From NCBI RefSeq assembly GCF_020782875.1, contig NZ_JAJGBN010000004.1, positions 248,001 through 312,000 on the forward strand: DNA of 64,000 nt, in the 5' to 3' direction. The notes beneath the pieces are model-generated. The model did no database searches and was not told where the DNA came from. It was given only the letters and a program-made list of their open reading frames with translations. Position 1 is the stretch's first letter. The number at the start of each line of letters is the position of its first letter. Position numbers and translations under genes: made by a program. Source of the stretch: Allomuricauda sp. M10. Its GTDB lineage: Bacteria > Bacteroidota > Bacteroidia > Flavobacteriales > Flavobacteriaceae. Shown here piece after piece: positions 50,498-61,005 of the stretch.

Positions 50498-52873
50498 TCA
50501 AGATAGACTCCACCATTTTTTAACGGTTTTGCCATATCCATAGCCATACTTTCCACCATACCCAAGATTTGCCTCTTTCACCCCATTGACAACAAAGGAC
50601 ATGTTCTTGATTTTTCCTTCTTCAAGTAGTTTGATGGGATATTGCAATACCTTTTTCTCCGTAACGGCGGCTTTGGCAACATAAAGAATTTGATCGGCAT
50701 ACTCGCTTACCAACAAAGTATCGGTAACGGCCAACATTGGAGCCGAGTCTACAATGATATAATCATAATCCTCCCTTACCTCTTCAAAAAACTCCTCCAA
50801 ACGTTGACTCATCAACAATTCCACCGGATTGGGTGGGATTTTCCCCGAGAAAACAACATCAACTTTGTTATCGTTGATGAAGGTAGGGTTGATAACATCC
50901 TTTATTTTTAATCCTTTGTCATAAAGGTACTCCGATAATCCTATGACATCCTTTCTGTCTATTTTTTCTTTACCTGTGTCCCTTCCATTGTTGTTCAGAT
51001 AAAAATTATGCAATTTGGGGTTACGGATATCTGCACCAACGAGCAGAACTCTTTTTTTGGTGCTGGCCAAAACCATGGAGAGATTGGATGACAAAAATGT
51101 CTTTCCTTCACCTGAAACACTTGATGTGATGAGGGTGACACTTCCTTTTTGTGACTTAATGTTCTTTCTGAGCAAATAGTCCAGATTGGTCCTTAATATT
51201 CGAAGAGATTCCCCTAAGACGGAACGGTCAATTCCCGATACAAGTTTATTATCCTTTCTAGTGATCTTTGGCAATTCTGCCAAAACAGGCACCTTATCGG
51301 AAACCAATTTCTCCAACTCTATCTTATTGTGAATTTTGTCATCCAACAAATCCCGTGTGTAAAAAATCGAAAACGGAATCAACATACCGAGTATCAGTGC
51401 TGTAAGGTAGATAACATTATTTTTTGGGGATACCGGAAATTTAGATCCGTATGCCGCATCAATAATTTTTGATTTAGGAGAGGCAGAGGCAAAAGTGATC
51501 TGTGACTCTTCCCGTTTCTGTAGCAAGTATAAATAGAGGGATTCTGTGGTCTGCTGTTGTCTTGATATGTCCCTAAGTGCCCGTTCATTGCTTGGGGCCG
51601 CATATATCCTTGAGTTGATCTGTGATAGCTGTTTGCTCAAACTGTTTACCTGCAAATCAAGGTTATTGGTCACATTGTTTAAACTTGATTGCATGCCCCT
51701 TTTTAAAGTTTCCAGTTGTTGGTCCAATTTGACGATTACCGGGTTCTTCTCATTGGAACTTTCCAAAAGTCGGTTTCTTTGGGCAACCAATTCATTGTAC
51801 CGTTGAGCCGAGTTGGCAATACCTGCATCACTCAATCCAACATTCGTCGGTATGATATCGTAACCATCTTGCTCACCAATCAAATCTTTCATCGAATTTG
51901 CGATGTTCAATTGAATGCTGGCATCTTGCAATTGCCTTTCACTGGCGGCACTTTGGGTAAAGTTAACATTGGACTGGGATCCCAAATCGGCAATTCCCCT
52001 ACTTTCCTTAAAGGATTCGGCGGTTTCATCCACAGATGACAAATTACTATAGATTTCAGTGATCCTATCGTTGATGAATTTTGTGGTCCTATCCGCAATG
52101 GCCTTTTTGTCTGATACCGCATTGGTGTTGTTGATGTTGATCAAGGAGTTGATGATATCGACAGCCCTTGTCTTTATGGGGTCTTGTAACGATAACTCAA
52201 TGACGTTTGAAAACTTAGTATCATTTGCCTTGATGATCACTTTTTTCCTATAAAAATCAGCCAGGTCGTTCACTGGATTAATGTCAATCCTGATGTCCCT
52301 GTTCTCAAAATTTGCAACATTCTTATTTGGAGTTATGATAACATCCCCCACCTCTGTGTTGAATTTTTCCCCAAATCCAATTCTTTTTTCCGGGGTATCC
52401 TCATTTTGCCTAAATCCAAAAGATGTTTCCGAATATATCTTCACATAAAAAGATGACTTTGAATTACTGATAATTGAATCGTTGGACAAGAAATTTATGG
52501 AAAGGGGCAACTCCTTTTTATTATAAATCTCGGCGTCCTTGATATTACCCATGACAAAGAAGCTTACATTTAGCCCAAGATCTTTGACAATACGCACAAA
52601 ATTGGCCCTGGCATTGATCAATTCTATTTCATCTTCCATTTGGGTCTTACCCGAAGAGAATATATTAAGGTCCTCCAGAACGCTCAATTCAGAAGCCCCG
52701 CTGGATTCTTCCAAAATTTGAATCTTAGCCGTTGCACTATATTCAGGGATGGAATATCTCAGGTACAGTACCGCCAAGGCCACACAGATGACCACACTCA
52801 GTGCAAACCATTTCCAATGCTTAAGATATCCTTGTAAAAGGCCCTTTAAATCAAGTTCTTTAGTGTTGTTCAT
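50498..52873 (-). CDS. Wzc-like polysaccharide co-polymerase / tyrosine kinase
   Basis: This 791-residue inner-membrane protein has two membrane helices (about 26-44 and 493-512) around a long periplasmic coiled-coil (Wzz-like), then a cytoplasmic BY-kinase. Walker A is SSVSGEGKTF and Walker A' is RVLLVGADIRNPK; Walker B is YIIVDSAP. The C-terminal tail has a tyrosine cluster, YGGKYGYGYG, for autophosphorylation. It drives assembly and export of capsule/exopolysaccharide. Convergent with the CpsB phosphatase, and downstream of the Wza-like exporter on the same strand (42 bases). Confidence 0.93.
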   Translation of the reverse strand: MNNTKELDLKGLLQGYLKHWKWFALSVVICVALAVLYLRYSIPEYSATAKIQILEESSGASELSVLEDLNIFSSGKTQMEDEIELINARANFVRIVKDLGLNVSFFVMGNIKDAEIYNKKELPLSINFLSNDSIISNSKSSFYVKIYSETSFGFRQNEDTPEKRIGFGEKFNTEVGDVIITPNKNVANFENRDIRIDINPVNDLADFYRKKVIIKANDTKFSNVIELSLQDPIKTRAVDIINSLININNTNAVSDKKAIADRTTKFINDRITEIYSNLSSVDETAESFKESRGIADLGSQSNVNFTQSAASERQLQDASIQLNIANSMKDLIGEQDGYDIIPTNVGLSDAGIANSAQRYNELVAQRNRLLESSNEKNPVIVKLDQQLETLKRGMQSSLNNVTNNLDLQVNSLSKQLSQINSRIYAAPSNERALRDISRQQQTTESLYLYLLQKREESQITFASASPKSKIIDAAYGSKFPVSPKNNVIYLTALILGMLIPFSIFYTRDLLDDKIHNKIELEKLVSDKVPVLAELPKITRKDNKLVSGIDRSVLGESLRILRTNLDYLLRKNIKSQKGSVTLITSSVSGEGKTFLSSNLSMVLASTKKRVLLVGADIRNPKLHNFYLNNNGRDTGKEKIDRKDVIGLSEYLYDKGLKIKDVINPTFINDNKVDVVFSGKIPPNPVELLMSQRLEEFFEEVREDYDYIIVDSAPMLAVTDTLLVSEYADQILYVAKAAVTEKKVLQYPIKLLEEGKIKNMSFVVNGVKEANLGYGGKYGYGYGKTVKKWWSLS

Positions 52874-52915
52874 TTATTATTGAATTGTAAAATTGGGGAA
52901 CGCTGGCCGTAAAAG

Positions 52916-53695
52916 TTAACTTCTAGTCAACAGAAGTACTGTTGATGTAACCAATACAGAAACAATGGACACTGCAATTGAGGTTCTCTGATCTAAGCTC
53001 GAAGCCGTTTTTCCCGATTTGTTGGGCTCAACATAAATCACATCATTTTGGGTAAGATAGTAAACCGGGGATTTAAGGGCATCCTTTTGGTTTAGGTTTA
53101 TTCGATTGTAGACTTTGGTGCCACCAAAATCACGAATGACCATTACATTGTCCCTACGTCCTTTAATGTCAATATCACCGGCAAGTCCCAGTGCCTCCAT
53201 TATTGTAATTTGTTCCCCATTAACTGGGTAGGTGCCCGGTCTATTAACGGCTCCCAGAACGGTTACCGTAAAGTTTTTGATCCTAATGTTAATTATGGGG
53301 TTCACCAAATAATCGGATAATCTTCCCTCCAATAATTTTTGGGTCTCACTTGGTGACAATCCAGCAATTTTTAATTTACCGATAACAGGAAAATCGATTT
53401 CACCATTCTTGTCCACTAAATAATCCACTTGTTCCGGACGTATACCGCCCTCTTGTGCACCTCTGTAGAGATTGAACGGCGCACTGGCCTCGGCATCCAA
53501 AACAGATACATTGATACTTACCAAATCATCCACTTTGAACTTGGTGGTAAAGGTATTGTCGTCTACCAGGGTTTCAAACTGACTGGCATCTTGAAAATAC
53601 ACTACATCTTTTGTTGGGGAACAGGAAAACAAGGTACATGCCAAAACCACGGCAATCAGAACCGATTTAACTTTTGAAAACATTGAAATATGCAT
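52916..53695 (-). CDS. Wza-like polysaccharide export lipoprotein
   Basis: This 259-residue protein has an N-terminal signal with an SPII lipobox (LFSC, near Cys25), a polysaccharide-export domain (VSINVSVLDAEASAPFNLYR, then the SLBB-like GAVNRPGTYPVNGEQITIMEAL), and a hydrophobic C-terminal anchor (about 235-257). It forms the outer-membrane channel part of the exporter. It lies between the dehydratase and the kinase in one operon; the upstream gap is three bases. Confidence 0.9.
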   Translation of the reverse strand: MHISMFSKVKSVLIAVVLACTLFSCSPTKDVVYFQDASQFETLVDDNTFTTKFKVDDLVSINVSVLDAEASAPFNLYRGAQEGGIRPEQVDYLVDKNGEIDFPVIGKLKIAGLSPSETQKLLEGRLSDYLVNPIINIRIKNFTVTVLGAVNRPGTYPVNGEQITIMEALGLAGDIDIKGRRDNVMVIRDFGGTKVYNRINLNQKDALKSPVYYLTQNDVIYVEPNKSGKTASSLDQRTSIAVSIVSVLVTSTVLLLTRS

Positions 53696-53697
53696 AT

Positions 53698-55644
53698 TTA
53701 GTTGTTGAATTGAGGAAACCCAACTTCAGACTCTTTCTTTTGATCTTCCTTAGGGTTCTTTTTGTCCAATTTACAAAAATCAGAATTGTTTGATATGTAT
53801 TCGGGTACAATACTTTTCATCAATTGAACCACATTGTCCTTGAAAAAGAGGTTAGAAATACAAAGTTCATCGATCATATTCCTAGTCTTGGCATAGTCTA
53901 TTTCCCTTACTTTGCTGATCATGATCTTGTCATGGTATGTTGGGAGGGTATTCTCGCCATTGGCCAATAGTTCTTCATATAACTTTTCACCTGGCCTCAA
54001 TCCTGTAATTTTAATGTCAATGTCATCAGGGTAATGAAGTCCGGAAAGCCTGATCATATTCTTGGCAAGGTCCATGATCTTAACAGATTCTCCCATGTCA
54101 AAAATGAATATTTCCCCACCTTTGCCCATGGCACCTGCTTCCAAAACCAGTTGAGAAGCCTCCGGTATGGTCATAAAATATCGGGTAATATCTTTGTGCG
54201 TAACTGTCAATGGCCCCCCTTTCTCTATCTGCTTTCTGAACAAAGGAATTACGGAGCCGTTGGAGCCCAACACATTACCGAAACGTGTGGTGATAAATTT
54301 TGTTTTGTCTTCTTGTTGCCTACAGCTAATGTACATTTCCGCTATACGCTTGGTGGCCCCCATTACGTTGGTAGGATTGACAGCTTTATCTGTTGACACA
54401 AAAACAAACTTCTCCACATCATACTCAATGGCAAGATCTACAATGGTCTTGGTTCCGGCAACGTTGATCTTAACCGCTTCGTACGGATTCTGTTCCATTA
54501 ATGGAACATGTTTGTAGGCGGCCGCATGAAAAATCCTATCCGGTCTGTGCTGTTCAAAAAGCACCCGCATTTTGTTCTTATCCCGAATATCACCAACAAT
54601 AGGGATGAAATTAAAGAACCCAGCCTGCTTTAATTCCTGCTGAAGATCGTACAAGGCCGACTCTGCTTGATCAACCACCACTAGGGAACGGTAATTGTAC
54701 TTACATATCTGCCTTACCAATTCACTACCAATAGATCCAGCCCCACCGGTTACCATGATCACTTTGTCATCAAAGTCTTTCATGACCTTGCTGTTCCTGA
54801 TTTCGATCGGTGGTCGGTCCAATAGATCCTCTATCTGTACCCTTTTGATCTGTGAAACCTTTAGTTCCCCATTGATCCAATCTTCTACAGGAGGTACGAT
54901 CTTTACTTTTACGGGAAGATCTACAATCTCATTCACCAAAGCTCTAAGTTGCTTGGGATTGATGGTCTGTATAGAAAAAATAATTTCGGAAATGTTGTTG
55001 AACCTTATGAACTCCTGGGTCAGGATTTTTTTGTCATATACCTTTACACCATTGATCTGTTTACCAACTTTTTTCTGGTTGTTGTCCACAAAACCAACAA
55101 CTTTGACCCTCATCTTGGAGTGATCCGTCAGAGTATTATATGTTATTATGCCTGATTCGCCCGCTCCATAGATGATCAAGTTTTTAAATGGGGCATTACT
55201 TTTGTTCATCAAGCTTTCATACGCAATTTTGAAAACGAACCTTGAAGCCGACAATGCCAAAAATGTGATCAAACTATTGATGATGATGATGGAAAGTGGA
55301 ATGGTAAATTCGATAACCAGGTCATAGTATCTATTGATCATGACGATCGCAATGGCCCCAATACTTGCCAAACATACTGCATTAAAAATTGCATATACAT
55401 CTTTGATACCCGTATGTCTAACCACACCCTTATAGCTTCCAACTATAATAAATGACACAAAGAACAACACTACCACAATGGGCAATTGTGTCCACAACCT
55501 TTGAACATCAAAATTGAAACTTAGGTTGAACCTTATAAAATAGGAAAGGATAAACGAAACCGCAACAATACAAAGATCGATACATAACACGGTCCACTTT
55601 GAAGCGTAGCGTCTGCCTGTTTTGAAAAAGAATTCCTTTATCAT
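53698..55644 (-). CDS. PglF/CapD-like UDP-sugar 4,6-dehydratase
   Basis: This 648-residue membrane-bound SDR enzyme has four N-terminal helices (about 15-130), a first nucleotide-binding domain (IYGAGESG) and a second catalytic domain (VTGGAGSIGSELVRQI). The catalytic VSTDKAVNPTNVMGATKR shows the Met-xxx-Lys variant common in these dehydratases. It would convert UDP-GlcNAc to the 4-keto-6-deoxy form, the first step to di-N-acetyl-bacillosamine-type or related sugars. The aminotransferase gene directly upstream (four-base overlap) fits that pathway. Confidence 0.92.
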   Translation of the reverse strand: MIKEFFFKTGRRYASKWTVLCIDLCIVAVSFILSYFIRFNLSFNFDVQRLWTQLPIVVVLFFVSFIIVGSYKGVVRHTGIKDVYAIFNAVCLASIGAIAIVMINRYYDLVIEFTIPLSIIIINSLITFLALSASRFVFKIAYESLMNKSNAPFKNLIIYGAGESGIITYNTLTDHSKMRVKVVGFVDNNQKKVGKQINGVKVYDKKILTQEFIRFNNISEIIFSIQTINPKQLRALVNEIVDLPVKVKIVPPVEDWINGELKVSQIKRVQIEDLLDRPPIEIRNSKVMKDFDDKVIMVTGGAGSIGSELVRQICKYNYRSLVVVDQAESALYDLQQELKQAGFFNFIPIVGDIRDKNKMRVLFEQHRPDRIFHAAAYKHVPLMEQNPYEAVKINVAGTKTIVDLAIEYDVEKFVFVSTDKAVNPTNVMGATKRIAEMYISCRQQEDKTKFITTRFGNVLGSNGSVIPLFRKQIEKGGPLTVTHKDITRYFMTIPEASQLVLEAGAMGKGGEIFIFDMGESVKIMDLAKNMIRLSGLHYPDDIDIKITGLRPGEKLYEELLANGENTLPTYHDKIMISKVREIDYAKTRNMIDELCISNLFFKDNVVQLMKSIVPEYISNNSDFCKLDKKNPKEDQKKESEVGFPQFNN

Positions 55645-56774
55645 TTCAGTACGCTTTTAACAATGTTACATATTCTTTCAAGATCATCTTCTTGCAAACT
55701 GGATCCGCTTGGCAAGCACAATCCTTTTTGAAATAGCTCCTCACTCACCCCGTTCACGTATGCTATGGTCTTATCAAAAACAGGTTGCAAGTGCATAGGT
55801 TTCCATAATGGCCTTGATTCTATGTTTTCGTTTTCAAGTGCCTGCCTTAGGGTTTCCCTAATTTTAAAGGATGGTGTCAATACACAAGTAAGCCATCTAT
55901 TGGAATAGATACCATCCGGTTCTTCCAGAAATGAAATTCCGGATATACTCGACAATTGTTCTTTATAGTATTGGAAATTACTTCTTCTTGCATTTACCCT
56001 TTCCTCAAGAACCTCCATCTGTCCCCTTCCAATACCTGCCAGCACGTTGCTCATTCTGTAATTGTATCCAATATGAGAGTGTTGGTAATGAGGGGCATTA
56101 TCCCTTGCCTGGGTTGCAAGAAAAACTGCTTTTTCCTTGGTACTTTGATATCTACAGAGTATGGCTCCACCACCGGATGTAGTGATTATCTTATTTCCGT
56201 TAAACGATAGTACTCCGATATCTCCAAACCCACCGCATCGGATTCCTTTATATGAACTTCCCAAAGCCTCGGCACTGTCCTCAAGCACAGGTATTTCATA
56301 TTTCCGAGCAATTGAATGGATCTCTTCAATTTGATAAGGCATCCCATAAAGATGGACCGCAACAATGGCCTTTGGTTTTTTTCCCACGGCCAATCTTTCC
56401 TTTATGGCCTTTTCAACAAGTGAGGGTGATAAATTCCAAGTTTCCCTTTCACTATCGATCAATATTGGAGAGGCCCCTAAATATGTAATCGGATTTACAG
56501 TGGCAGCAAACGTAAAACTCTGACAAATTACTTCATCTCCATGGCCGACCCCCAACAACTGTAATCCTAAATGGATGGCAGCCGTGCCCGAACTTAAACA
56601 TGCTACATGTACATCGTTACCAATGAAGTTCTCGATTGCCGATTCAAAATATTGCACATTGGGACCCAATGGGGCTATCCAATTTGAATCGAATGCTTCC
56701 TTTACATATGCTTCTTCATTCTCGCCCATATGGGGAGGTGATAGCCATATTTTTTTTAAGACAGTGGTTTCCAT
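55641..56774 (-). CDS. DegT/DnrJ/EryC1-type sugar aminotransferase
   Basis: This 377-residue PLP enzyme transfers an amino group to a keto-sugar nucleotide. The PLP lysine sits in SFNGNKIITTSGGG; SSGTAAIHLGLQLLG and EDSAEALGSSYKG are typical. The ATG at 56774 (METTV) is preferred over longer frames that would encode an unrelated N-terminus. Its 3' end overlaps the dehydratase by four bases, so it likely acts on that product to form a 4-amino-6-deoxy sugar (PglE-like). Confidence 0.92.
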   Translation of the reverse strand: METTVLKKIWLSPPHMGENEEAYVKEAFDSNWIAPLGPNVQYFESAIENFIGNDVHVACLSSGTAAIHLGLQLLGVGHGDEVICQSFTFAATVNPITYLGASPILIDSERETWNLSPSLVEKAIKERLAVGKKPKAIVAVHLYGMPYQIEEIHSIARKYEIPVLEDSAEALGSSYKGIRCGGFGDIGVLSFNGNKIITTSGGGAILCRYQSTKEKAVFLATQARDNAPHYQHSHIGYNYRMSNVLAGIGRGQMEVLEERVNARRSNFQYYKEQLSSISGISFLEEPDGIYSNRWLTCVLTPSFKIRETLRQALENENIESRPLWKPMHLQPVFDKTIAYVNGVSEELFQKGLCLPSGSSLQEDDLERICNIVKSVLK

Positions 56775-57158
56775 TTCAGTTTTGGGTTGAAATAAGTAGG
56801 CGAGCATTTTACAACTCGGAAGTAAAAGTAATAGGAAAATTGGCCTCGACATCCATTTAAACCCACAATTCGCCCAAGATGAAAAAAAATCGATTAAGTG
56901 TTCAAATAAAAAATGCTTGTTGATCTGGGTACACATAGATACCTTAATTGCCAACAAAACTTGGATGTTTATACAGTTCCATATGTCAAACACTCCATAA
57001 ATTAACATAAGCACCGTAATGATGGTGCGCTAAAATCCTTTGATCACATGAAACAACCCACCAATACATCCAATGGTTTATTACTAAGCGCCAACCATAT
57101 ATTTAACTTAATTTTACAGCATTGCCATATTCGGCATTTATATTAAAATAAGAGTATC
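56775..57158. other. 384-base divergent intergenic region
   Basis: Between the aminotransferase (minus) and epimerase (plus) starts. A/T-rich, with a small GCACC/GGTGC hairpin near 57015-57032. No exact TAnnTTTG box was found on either strand; promoters must be diverged. No small ORF here looks convincing. Confidence 0.6.
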
Positions 57159-58187
57159 ATGAATATTTTGGTTACTGGAGCTGCTGGTTTTATAGGATTT
57201 CATCTTACCAAAAAACTCTTGGAGAACAACCATATGGTAATTGGGTTGGATAACATTAATGATTATTATGATGTTGACCTTAAATTTTCCAGACTGGAAC
57301 AATTAGGAATAGATAGAATTTGTGCCAATGTCCCAAATGAATTTTGCAACAGCTCCAAATATTCAAAGTTTAAGTTTATACGGCAGTCAATAGATGATAG
57401 ACGGGAACTTCCAGAAATATTTGGGCAAGGAAACTTTGATGTGGTCTGTAATCTTGCGGCGCAAGCAGGTGTAAGGTACAGTCTTGAAAATCCCGAAGCT
57501 TATGTGGACAGCAATATTGTAGGCTTTCTCAATATATTGGAATGTTGCAGGAAATTTAAGATAAAACACATGGTCTATGCCAGTAGCTCCAGTGTTTATG
57601 GATTGAACAAGGAAGTTCCCTTTAAAATTTCCGATACCGTAGATCAACCTATCAGTCTTTATGCCGCTTCAAAAAAAAGCAATGAATTGATGGCCCATAC
57701 CTATAGCCATTTGTTCGGGTTTAGAACGACAGGTTTACGGTTTTTCACTGTTTATGGCCCTTGGGGACGTCCTGATATGGCCATGTTTCTATTTACAAAA
57801 GCCATACTGAACGGAACACCCATCCAAGTATTCAATAATGGGGACCTTGAAAGGGACTTTACCTATATTGACGATATCGTTCATGGGTTGATGCACATTA
57901 TTGAGGACCGGTATACAACTACTTACGATCCGGAAAAACTTTATCATTTGTATAATATCGGAAACAATAAATCAGAAAAACTCCTCGATTTCATCAAGTC
58001 AATAGAAACATTATTGGGAAAGAGAGCCATCATGGAAATGAAGCCGATGCAACCAGGTGATGTTAAGAAAACTTGGGCCGATGTATCCCAATTGAGCAAG
58101 GATTATAACTATTCCCCCAATACCCCGATTGATTTTGGCATAGCTCAATTCATCGATTGGTACAGGGAATATTATAAAATATCCTGA
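57159..58187 (+). CDS. UDP-glucuronate 4-epimerase-like SDR
   Basis: This 342-residue enzyme has the extended SDR fold: ILVTGAAGFIGFHL at the start, SSSSVYG, and the catalytic YAASKKSNE. The acidic loop and MAMFLFTKAILNGTPI segments match the capsular 'polysaccharide biosynthesis protein CapI' / UDP-GlcA 4-epimerase group, producing UDP-galacturonate. The UDP-glucose dehydrogenase that would supply UDP-GlcA follows on the same strand 157 bases later, with its own promoter. Substrate is inferred. Confidence 0.9.
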   Translation: MNILVTGAAGFIGFHLTKKLLENNHMVIGLDNINDYYDVDLKFSRLEQLGIDRICANVPNEFCNSSKYSKFKFIRQSIDDRRELPEIFGQGNFDVVCNLAAQAGVRYSLENPEAYVDSNIVGFLNILECCRKFKIKHMVYASSSSVYGLNKEVPFKISDTVDQPISLYAASKKSNELMAHTYSHLFGFRTTGLRFFTVYGPWGRPDMAMFLFTKAILNGTPIQVFNNGDLERDFTYIDDIVHGLMHIIEDRYTTTYDPEKLYHLYNIGNNKSEKLLDFIKSIETLLGKRAIMEMKPMQPGDVKKTWADVSQLSKDYNYSPNTPIDFGIAQFIDWYREYYKIS

Positions 58188-58293
58188 GGGGATACCTTTT
58201 CCAAAAAAAACTAAGGTCAAAGCCATATTTCAACAACTCTTCTATCGCTAAACAGTTCATCCGTTTTATGGAAAGTTTATCTAAAACAAACAG

Positions 58294-58321
58294 TTGTTTT
58301 AAAGGGTTTATCGCATCTTTG
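58294..58321 (+). promoter_or_regulatory. promoter for the UDP-glucose dehydrogenase gene
   Basis: CATCTTTG at 58314-58321 (one mismatch to TAnnTTTG) with TTG at 58294-58296, 17 bases upstream. ATG is 23 bases downstream. Confidence 0.6.
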
Positions 58322-58344
58322 TATGCAGAAATTTTAACTTAAGA

Positions 58345-59676
58345 ATGAAATTAACAATCGTAGGTACCGGATATGTCGGCTTGGTAACGGGCACTTGTTT
58401 TGCTGAAATGGGAAACACTGTAACATGTGTAGATATCGATGAACAAAAGATAGAAAACCTAAGAAATGGTATCATCCCTATTTATGAACCAGGTTTAGAA
58501 CCCATGGTAGCGCGAAATGTTGCCAATAAAACACTACATTTTCATACGCAACTTAATGATTGTCTGCACAATTGTGTCATGGCATTCATTGCCGTAGGAA
58601 CACCTATGGGAGAAGATGGTTCTGCCGATCTCAAGTATGTGCTTCAAGTAGCCAAGGAAATTGGCGAACATATGACAACACCCTTAATTGTCGTAGACAA
58701 GTCCACCGTTCCTGTGGGGACTGCGGACAAAGTGAAAGCCGTAATAGCGGAAGAACTGCAGAAAAGAGGGGAAAATATTGAATTTCATGTAGTTTCCAAT
58801 CCCGAGTTTTTAAAAGAAGGTGATGCTATTGGCGATTTCATGAAACCTGACCGCGTGGTTGTTGGGACGGAGAACAAAGAGACCGCGGAAACCATGCGCC
58901 AGTTATACGCTCCCTTTTTTAGGAGTAGTATGGACCGTATGTTGGTCATGGATGTTCGCTCAGCAGAAATGACCAAATATGTGGCGAATGCCATGTTGGC
59001 CACTAAAATATCGTTCATGAACGAGGTGGCCAATATTTGTGAACTTGTTGGGGCAGATGTAAATAAGGTGAGAATAGGAATAGGATCCGACAGTAGAATT
59101 GGTTATAGTTTCATTTATCCAGGTAGTGGTTATGGAGGATCCTGCTTTCCCAAAGACGTGAAGGCACTGAAAAAAACCGCAGAGCAAGCAGGTTATCATG
59201 CTCAATTGCTAAATGCCGTGGAAGATGTCAATGATCGACAAAAATTTGTCATTGCCGACAAGGTAATTTCCCATTACGGCAAGGACCTATCCAATAAAAC
59301 ATTTGCCGTTTGGGGTCTATCCTTTAAACCTGGAACTGATGACATGCGTGAGGCTCCCTCCATCTATATCATTAAAAAATTGACGTCCCTGGGAGCAAAA
59401 ATTCAGGCCTATGACCCAAAAGCTATCCATGAGGCCCAAACATTCTATTTAAAGGATCTGGAAGGAATATCATATTCAGATACTAAGTATGGCGCACTTA
59501 AAAATGCGGACGCCCTGCTGCTGTTGACCGAATGGAAAGAATTCAGGTCACCAGATTTTCTAGAGATCAAAAGTTCCCTCAAAAAGCCCATTATTTTTGA
59601 TGGTAGAAACCAATTCGATGGAGAACGTTTACAAAACCAAGGTTTTACCTATTATCAGATCGGAAAGAAAAACTAG
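58345..59676 (+). CDS. UDP-glucose 6-dehydrogenase
   Basis: This 443-residue enzyme oxidises UDP-glucose to UDP-glucuronate with NAD. The N-terminal nucleotide-binding site is [13 protein letters not shown]; the catalytic cysteine is in GGSCFPKD near residue 267; [24 protein letters not shown] sequence ([11 protein letters not shown]) opens the C-terminal domain. Together with the 4-epimerase upstream it supplies uronic acids for the polysaccharide. A clear terminator follows. Confidence 0.95.
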   Translation: MKLTIVGTGYVGLVTGTCFAEMGNTVTCVDIDEQKIENLRNGIIPIYEPGLEPMVARNVANKTLHFHTQLNDCLHNCVMAFIAVGTPMGEDGSADLKYVLQVAKEIGEHMTTPLIVVDKSTVPVGTADKVKAVIAEELQKRGENIEFHVVSNPEFLKEGDAIGDFMKPDRVVVGTENKETAETMRQLYAPFFRSSMDRMLVMDVRSAEMTKYVANAMLATKISFMNEVANICELVGADVNKVRIGIGSDSRIGYSFIYPGSGYGGSCFPKDVKALKKTAEQAGYHAQLLNAVEDVNDRQKFVIADKVISHYGKDLSNKTFAVWGLSFKPGTDDMREAPSIYIIKKLTSLGAKIQAYDPKAIHEAQTFYLKDLEGISYSDTKYGALKNADALLLLTEWKEFRSPDFLEIKSSLKKPIIFDGRNQFDGERLQNQGFTYYQIGKKN

Positions 59677-59708
59677 TTTTTTTGGTTTGGTATCCTGACT
59701 AATTATAA

Positions 59709-59737
59709 AAAGGGCGACCAATTTGGTCGCCCTTTTT
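59709..59737 (+). terminator. terminator after UDP-glucose dehydrogenase
   Basis: GGGCGACC (59712-59719) pairs with GGTCGCCC (59725-59732), extended by A-T pairs, with a T6 tail. Confidence 0.9.
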
Positions 59738-59793
59738 TATTGTCATTATAAGTCTGATAGGGATTGCCAGAAAATGGCTTTGCCATCGTTCCC

Positions 59794-61005
59794 TTATAAG
59801 TTTTCTATTTCCCTCATAATAGTTTCATATGCAATTTCCGGGGTAAGGCTCATTTTCATATAATGATGCCCATTTTGGCCCATTTTTCTTGACTCATCGG
59901 CATGCTCCAGTAACCAAAGTAGGTTTCTCTTGAAATCTTCCAACTTTCCTGCCTCGGACCAAAGACCAGAATTGGTCTGCTCCAACATCTGCCCGAAATC
60001 CGTACTAAGGTCTAAAGAGGCCAGAACTGGCTTTTTCAATCCAAAATAGGTAAGCACCTTGGAAGGAAAATTAGGTATGGTGAATTCATCGCTCAATGAA
60101 ATCAGACCTACATCCGAAGCGGCCAAAATTTGAATGTATTCCTTTTTGGGCAACTGATCTATGGTGCGGATATTTTGCAACCCCAACTGTTCTATCATTT
60201 GTTCAACCCGATATTTTTCAGTGCCACTTCCGATCAAGTAAAAACATACTTGTTCGTTATCCTTCAACGCATTGGCCAAGGCAACAATGTTTTCCATTTT
60301 TTGAGGGCGGCCCATATTACCTCCGAATACGACCACAAACTTATCTTGAATTCCATATTTTTCCCGAATGGACAAAATATCTTCATCACTAACGGGTTCT
60401 GGTAATCTTTCCCAATTGGGCAACATATGTAATTTGGTTTGGCCCAATTCAGGGTTATGCCTTTTAACATAGTCAACATTGGCCTGAGACATACAACCTA
60501 TAGAATCGGAAATTCTATATAGATCTTTCTCCTGCTTCCTGAAAAACTTGTGCAACAATCCATGTTGTCCCATCATTCCAAGGTCGACCGCATTCTGAGG
60601 GAAAATATCACGCAAAATAAGGTACACCTTGGCGGCACTTTTCTTCTTCAACCATGAAGCAACGCTTAACAATGTTATGGGCGGTGTAGGAAGCACGATG
60701 AGGTCAAAATCTAGATCTTGACAATATTTTTTAATTGCCCTTCTGTATTGGAAAGGCAAAAGCACATTGGCAATACCCTTTTTTATGGTACCTACATTGA
60801 ACAAAGGAAGGGTTTTTACCCTCAGGACCTTTACGTTGCCTTCCATACAAACCCCATCACTAGGTTCATTTCCCTGTGGAGCTACCACCAAAACATCGTG
60901 ACCCCGTTGAACAAACTCCTGCATTAGATCTGTATACAAGTTGTTGGCCTTGGACACATTGGGGAAACCCAAAGCCAAAAAAAGAACTCTCTTCATATTG
61001 TTCAT
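59794..61005 (-). CDS. GT4 family glycosyltransferase
   Basis: This 403-residue glycosyltransferase has the GT-B fold with the C-terminal retaining motif region (FVVVFGGNMGRPQ, then SDVGLISLSDEF and KVLTYFG with E-type residues). It is placed as the last gene of the CapE-CapF-CapG cassette and overlaps the 2-epimerase by ATGA, so it probably transfers the L-FucNAc unit. The longest frame begins three codons further up, but the ATG at 61005 gives the classic ATGA overlap and is preferred. Confidence 0.88.
   Translation of the reverse strand: MNNMKRVLFLALGFPNVSKANNLYTDLMQEFVQRGHDVLVVAPQGNEPSDGVCMEGNVKVLRVKTLPLFNVGTIKKGIANVLLPFQYRRAIKKYCQDLDFDLIVLPTPPITLLSVASWLKKKSAAKVYLILRDIFPQNAVDLGMMGQHGLLHKFFRKQEKDLYRISDSIGCMSQANVDYVKRHNPELGQTKLHMLPNWERLPEPVSDEDILSIREKYGIQDKFVVVFGGNMGRPQKMENIVALANALKDNEQVCFYLIGSGTEKYRVEQMIEQLGLQNIRTIDQLPKKEYIQILAASDVGLISLSDEFTIPNFPSKVLTYFGLKKPVLASLDLSTDFGQMLEQTNSGLWSEAGKLEDFKRNLLWLLEHADESRKMGQNGHHYMKMSLTPEIAYETIMREIENL

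Noticed and set aside
57013..57034. Small GCACC/GGTGC hairpin in the divergent intergenic region as a terminator
   Set aside because: Five-base stem without a T-run on either strand and no gene end nearby.
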